A DNA stretch of 64,000 nt from an uncultured Clostridia bacterium (GTDB taxonomy: Bacteria; Bacillota; Clostridia; Oscillospirales; Ruminococcaceae). Where the stretch lies: the NCBI GenBank assembly GCA_947627875.1, contig CANQXS010000010.1, forward strand, positions 1-64,000, read 5' to 3'. How positions within the stretch are numbered: position 1 is the stretch's first letter; each line of letters starts with the position of its first letter. This document shows, piece after piece, positions 60,657 to 64,000 of the stretch. Both the position numbers and the translations under genes were made by a program. The notes beneath the pieces are model-generated. The model did not search any database and was not told the origin of the DNA. It saw nothing but the letters and a program-made list of their open reading frames with translations.

Positions 60657-60988
60657 GCCTGTATAAGCCCGAAGCCGTAACCTTCAACGACGGTGTGTTC
60701 GACATCTACGCCTGCGACAAGTACGGGCGTAAGACTCGGCTCATCAGCGAAGGAAATCGGTTCGGGGCGAATACGCTCGGAGCGACGAGATTCTATGCCG
60801 CTGCGGCTGCGCTGATCACCGTTACCGACCTTATACGAATCCAGATGGGCGTCGAAGTCTGTGAGGAAAATATAATCTGCATCGGCGGCGAGGATTACTC
60901 AATCAAGCAGATTCAGATTATCCCCGACGGGAATCCGCCTCATAAGCTTCTAACGCTGAGCAGGGAGAGACATCATGACAGGGATTAA
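60653..60988 (+). CDS. Head closure/adaptor protein
   Basis: The 111-residue protein MSLYKPEAVTFNDGVFDIYA has a small beta barrel with DYSIKQIQIIPDGNPPHKLL near the end, like phage head-tail stopper proteins (gp16/SPP1-like). Position between connector and HK97 gp10-like genes supports this. It overlaps both neighbours. Confidence 0.75.
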   Translation: MSLYKPEAVTFNDGVFDIYACDKYGRKTRLISEGNRFGANTLGATRFYAAAAALITVTDLIRIQMGVEVCEENIICIGGEDYSIKQIQIIPDGNPPHKLLTLSRERHHDRD

Positions 60989-61367
60989 CGATTTTGCACG
61001 GGCGATGTCCGCAGCGTTCGAGGAATACAGCGAAGCGGCGGTCGAAGCCAGCAAAGCGGCAATCGACCGCGTCGCGAAAGGCGCCGATGAAGCAATCAAG
61101 GCGCATATGACTTTCAGAGAGCGGGCCGGCAGATATCGGAGAAATATGCGGATAGTCACGTCGCATGAAGGACTCTACGACCGCCGCAAGACATGGTATG
61201 TTCAAGCTCCCGATTACCGACTGACTCACCTTCTGGAGCACGGACATCTTTCGCGCGACGGCACGACCCGCGTCAAACCTTACGAACACATCAGATACGG
61301 CGAGGAATACGTCAGCGAGAATCTTGAAAAAGAGGTGAGACGCAGCTTTGAGCAGATTAGACATTAA
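60975..61367 (+). CDS. HK97 gp10-like tail-joining protein
   Basis: The 130-residue product has a helical N-terminus (MTGINDFARAMSAAFEEYSE) and the gp10 core: YDRRKTWYVQAPDYRLTHLL, EHGHLSRDGTTRVKPYEHIR. The LLEHGH phrase is a reliable mark of the family. It lies in the order connector, stopper, gp10, tail terminator. Confidence 0.88.
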   Translation: MTGINDFARAMSAAFEEYSEAAVEASKAAIDRVAKGADEAIKAHMTFRERAGRYRRNMRIVTSHEGLYDRRKTWYVQAPDYRLTHLLEHGHLSRDGTTRVKPYEHIRYGEEYVSENLEKEVRRSFEQIRH

Positions 61368-61677
61368 GGGGCTTCTGCGCGAAGCAGGCTTCAAGCCCGA
61401 AAGGATTGCCGACACAAGCTTCGGCAAACCGACGCCCCTACCGTATGCCGTATATATTCACGGCAGCTCAAGCCCGTTCAGTGCCGACAACGCGATTCTG
61501 ATTCAGACACATAACATAACGGTCGAAATATATACGGATATGCGCAGAGATCAGGAGTTGATCGGCAGCGTTTCCGAAGTCTTCAAACGCCACGGGATAA
61601 TCTTCGAGACAGCTGAAGACTATATAGAGACCGAAAAAACCTACAGAGTATCATTCTATTTTGAGGAGATGATTTAA
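61348..61677 (+). CDS. Tail completion/terminator protein
   Basis: TTG start at 61348 (MSRLDIKGLLREAGFKPERI) with GAGGTG upstream. The 109-residue protein has GKPTPLPYAVYIHGSSSPFS and VEIYTDMRRDQELIGSVSEV, matching minor tail completion proteins at this locus in Firmicutes phages. It overlaps gp10-like gene by 20 bp and abuts the tail tube gene. Confidence 0.75.
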   Translation: MSRLDIKGLLREAGFKPERIADTSFGKPTPLPYAVYIHGSSSPFSADNAILIQTHNITVEIYTDMRRDQELIGSVSEVFKRHGIIFETAEDYIETEKTYRVSFYFEEMI

Positions 61678-62265
61678 ATGGCAGCAGCTAAGGTGGCTCC
61701 AAAAATAACTTACGGGCTTAAAAATCTCCATTACGCGGTAATGGAGATTGCAGAAGACGGAGCTGTAAGCTACGGCGCGGTCAAAAGCTTTCCGGGCGCC
61801 GTAAAAATCAGTCTCAGCCCTGACGGAGACATATATGAATTCCACGCCGACGACGGCGTGTATTACGAGTGCGACGGAAACGAAGGCTATACCGGCGATC
61901 TCGAAGTGGCGCTTGTTCCGGACGAGTTCAAAATCGACGTTTTCGGTTGGGAGAAGGGCGCAGACGGCATTCTTCACGAAGTGGCAAACGCTCCGCATAA
62001 GCATATCGCTCTTATGGGGCAAATGGCGACTGACGCCGTCGCAAAGAGAGTTGTATTCTACAACGTGTTCTGCGGCCGTCCGAGCCTTGAACAAGAAACC
62101 AAGCAGAGAACGATGAACGTTCTCACTCAGAAAATGTCGCTTACCTGCCGACCGGTTGAGTCCAACGGTAAGAATTACGTCAAGTCCTCCACCACGCCCG
62201 ACGTTTCCGAAGACGCATACAACAGCTTCTTCAAAGCGGTCAAATTGCCGGGAGCTGCGGCTTAA
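61678..62265 (+). CDS. Major tail tube protein, phi13-type
   Basis: Forms the tube through which DNA passes. The 195-residue product MAAAKVAPKITYGLKNLHYA has the phi13-like features SPDGDIYEFHADDGVYYECD, NEGYTGDLEVALVPDEFKID and HIALMGQMATDAVAKRVVFY. It follows the completion gene without a gap. Confidence 0.88.
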   Translation: MAAAKVAPKITYGLKNLHYAVMEIAEDGAVSYGAVKSFPGAVKISLSPDGDIYEFHADDGVYYECDGNEGYTGDLEVALVPDEFKIDVFGWEKGADGILHEVANAPHKHIALMGQMATDAVAKRVVFYNVFCGRPSLEQETKQRTMNVLTQKMSLTCRPVESNGKNYVKSSTTPDVSEDAYNSFFKAVKLPGAAA

Positions 62266-62277
62266 GGAGGCGGCAGA

Positions 62278-62715
62278 GTGGAAAAAGTAATCACGATTGG
62301 AGCGACGCCTGTCCGCTTCAAAACGAACGGTCTCGCTCTGCTCACTTATAAGCGGGAAATAGGGCGGGATCTGATCCCCGACCTATTCTCAATATATGGC
62401 GGAAAAGACGAAATCGAAAAAGCAAATAACGCCCACGAAGTAAACGTTGAAAAGCTGAATGTCGAGGCGATATATAATATTTCCTACGTTTTCGCCAAGA
62501 TTGCCGACAGCTCGATAGGTTCGCGCGACGAATGGCTTGAGAGCTTCGACACCTTCCCGGTTGCGGACATCGCTCTTGAGATAGTTCCGCTTGCGATTGA
62601 ATGCGTCACGAGCGACGCAAAAATAAAAAACCGGTTGGCGACGGTGGGACTACGCTCGAAAGCGACGCCTTTCGGAAGGAAAAAATCATTTTGGAGGCTT
62701 CGCAAGCCGGTCTGA
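62278..62715 (+). CDS. Tail assembly chaperone, short product
   Basis: GTG start with AAGGAGG 5 bases upstream. The zero-frame product of 145 residues (MEKVITIGATPVRFKTNGLA) is the gpG-like chaperone. Its C-terminal part after the slip site is basic and atypical (GLRSKATPFGRKKSFWRLRK), as expected when the meaningful continuation lies in the -1 frame. It lies between tail tube and tape measure genes. Confidence 0.85.
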   Translation: MEKVITIGATPVRFKTNGLALLTYKREIGRDLIPDLFSIYGGKDEIEKANNAHEVNVEKLNVEAIYNISYVFAKIADSSIGSRDEWLESFDTFPVADIALEIVPLAIECVTSDAKIKNRLATVGLRSKATPFGRKKSFWRLRKPV

Positions 62716-62858
62716 CCGTCGCCGATTTTGAGCATATGTCGATTGGAATGATATTCACTTGCATTATAGAATACGCTAACGCATTGGACGAAGCCCGTAA
62801 AAGCTCCGAAAGCGGAGAAGTTCGGGAAGCGACCGACGAGGATTATCTTACATTTTAA
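62278..62858 (+). CDS. Tail assembly chaperone, -1 frameshift product (gpGT-like)
   Basis: At the slip site A AAA AAC (62625-62631) ribosomes may move back one base and continue with KKPVGDGGTTLESDAFRKEK, then SQAGLTVADFEHMSIGMIFT and an acidic end, stopping at 62858. The joined protein has 193 residues: 118 from the zero frame and 75 from the -1 frame. Two overlapping frames joined by a -1 slip at this position are standard in siphophages. The ratio of products cannot be told. Confidence 0.82.
62625..62631 (+). promoter_or_regulatory. Programmed -1 frameshift heptamer A AAA AAC
   Basis: In the zero frame the codons are ATA AAA AAC; the seven bases A AAA AAC are the canonical X XXY YYZ slip sequence. 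A GC-richer stretch follows (CCGGTTGGCGACGG). Confidence 0.85.
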
Positions 62859-62870
62859 GGAGGCGGGGAA

Positions 62871-64000
62871 ATGGCTACCAAGATTCAGGGAATCACCATA
62901 GAAATAGGCGGCGACACTTCGCCTCTTGCGCGAGCGCTGTCCTCGCTCAACAAGTCTATCAATTCAACGCAGTCCGAGCTTAAGGCAGTCGATAAGGCGC
63001 TGAAGCTCAACCCCGACAGCGTCGTGCTTCTGACTCAGAAGCAAAAGCTCTTGGAAGATCAGATTAAAAACACTTCCGGCAAGCTCGACAGCTTGAAGCA
63101 GATCGAGCAGGAGCTCCAAAAGCGCCGCGAGGCGGACCCCTCAAACGAAAATCTCGAAAAGCAGCTCCGCGCGGTGCAAAGGGAACTGCTCAACACCGAG
63201 GCGGGGCTGCAAGGGCTTGAAAACGCATACGCCGAAACAGGCAGCCAAGCCGATAATCTTTCGGCGGGGAGCGAGCGGGCGGCGGAAAGCACCAAGAAAT
63301 CCGCGACGGAAGCCAACGCCGCGATTGAAATCTGGAACCGCTTCGCGAACGCCGTCGGCAACGCCGCAAAAAAGCTGCTAAGCTTCATCACCGACGCGGC
63401 GGAAAAGGCGGATGAGCTCAACACTCTTTCGGCGAAAACAGGTATTGCCACCGAAGAACTTCAAAAGCTTACATACGCCTCGGGGTTCGTTGACGTCAGC
63501 GTCGAGACGATGACGGGCTCGATATCGAAGCTCATCAACAATATGGACAACGCCAAAAAAGGCACCGGCACGGCTGCCGAAGCTTTTCAAAAGCTTCATA
63601 TAAGCGTCACAGACGCCCCCGGAGAGCTTAAAGATGGCAATGAGGTATTTCTTGAAGTGATCGACGGGCTCGGGAAGATATCGAACGAGACCGAACGCGA
63701 CGCCATAGCTATGGACCTCTTCGGCAAGTCTGCCCGCGAGCTCAATCCGCTTATTGCAGAAGGCTCCACACGTCTGAAGGAACTCGGCGTGGAAGCTGAA
63801 AATGCCGGAATAATTATGTCACAGGACACTCTCGACGGCGCCGCCAACTTCAACGATACTCTGGACAGGCTTCGCCTCACTCTTGAGGGAGTCGCGACGG
63901 CAGCCGGCGCAGAGGTCGCGGACAGCCTTACGAGGCTCCTTGAAGCAGTCACACCGATAATACTCGCAATAGCTAAGCTTATCTCGCTTATTGCAGGGAT
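62871..64000 (+). CDS. Tail tape measure protein, 5' part only
   Basis: GGAGGCGGGGAA precedes the ATG at 62871. The visible 376 residues begin MATKIQGITIEIGGDTSPLA, then RALSSLNKSINSTQSELKAV and a long heptad-rich coiled coil (about 20-140), followed by ELNTLSAKTGIATEELQKLT, a typical tape-measure segment. This protein sets tail length and is ejected with DNA. The gene runs off the window end, so its length is unknown. Confidence 0.9.
   Translation, partial: MATKIQGITIEIGGDTSPLARALSSLNKSINSTQSELKAVDKALKLNPDSVVLLTQKQKLLEDQIKNTSGKLDSLKQIEQELQKRREADPSNENLEKQLRAVQRELLNTEAGLQGLENAYAETGSQADNLSAGSERAAESTKKSATEANAAIEIWNRFANAVGNAAKKLLSFITDAAEKADELNTLSAKTGIATEELQKLTYASGFVDVSVETMTGSISKLINNMDNAKKGTGTAAEAFQKLHISVTDAPGELKDGNEVFLEVIDGLGKISNETERDAIAMDLFGKSARELNPLIAEGSTRLKELGVEAENAGIIMSQDTLDGAANFNDTLDRLRLTLEGVATAAGAEVADSLTRLLEAVTPIILAIAKLISLIAG

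Overview
The window looks like a chromosomal segment of an anaerobic Bacillota of class Clostridia, plausibly a gut Oscillospirales/Ruminococcaceae-type organism. This is inferred from the GC-rich host genes with AGGAGG-type ribosome sites and TTGACA-17-TATAAT promoters, the rimP-nusA-ylxR-ylxQ-infB-rbfA order, a single-chain glycyl-tRNA synthetase, a GH94 cellobiose phosphorylase and a Tn1549/CTn-type conjugative element. No rRNA or tRNA gene was recognised, so the species cannot be fixed.

Layout. (1) 1-12.9 kb is a composite, partly decayed mobile region. At its left edge is a conjugation module (frameshifted Maff2, VirD4/TraG coupling protein, PcfB, ParB, SpoVG). A truncated serine recombinase follows, then a mobilisation module (frameshifted MobA/MobL-type relaxase, DUF3847 protein, hairpin-rich oriT-like stretch). 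Then come two lipoprotein cargo genes, a small excisionase-like HTH protein, a candidate antisense small RNA, a small resolvase and an XRE regulator with a palindromic operator. (2) 13-16 kb carries cellobiose phosphorylase alone behind its own promoter. (3) 30.6 to 16.0 kb on the minus strand is one long gene string behind a perfect sigma-A promoter and an attenuator-like hairpin: rimP, nusA, rnpM/ylxR, ylxQ, infB, rbfA, nrnA, truB, ribF, gltX, then a Gld-type ABC exporter set (ATPase, permease, GldG, DUF4340) and a small protein. (4) 30.7-39.8 kb holds glyQS, a 1070-residue secreted modular protein, serC-serA, a polysaccharide deacetylase and tatD. (5) 48.1 to 39.8 kb on the minus strand holds dusB, a tRNA methyltransferase, rsmI, rimI, tsaD, a BtuF-like binding protein and two transglutaminase-like lipoproteins. 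(6) 48.9-64 kb on the plus strand is a prophage. It has small early genes, a replication pair (DUF6017-like and HUH/G2P-like Rep), HNH nuclease, terminase, HK97-type head genes, tail genes with a canonical -1 frameshift site, and the start of the tape-measure gene, which runs off the end.

How it fits together. The minus-strand strings are dominated by translation and ribosome assembly (rimP, nusA, infB, rbfA, truB, gltX, glyQS, rsmI, rimI, dusB, tsaD), with membrane and envelope functions attached downstream. The mobile parts show decay: two single-base frameshifts in the conjugation and mobilisation genes, a truncated recombinase, a truncated PP-loop gene and a probable frameshift in a phage regulator.

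The least expected structure is at gene starts. The 5' end of dusB, including its ribosome site and first 21 codons, is present three times in 195-bp steps beside the prophage. The 5' end of the ABC ATPase gene at 21.1 kb is also duplicated, with about 181 bp between copies. The sequence following the duplicated start begins with a similar motif in both places (GCGGCG, optional C, then TCAAGC), which suggests one family of small elements acting at translation starts. This is a hypothesis that needs alignment and genome searches.
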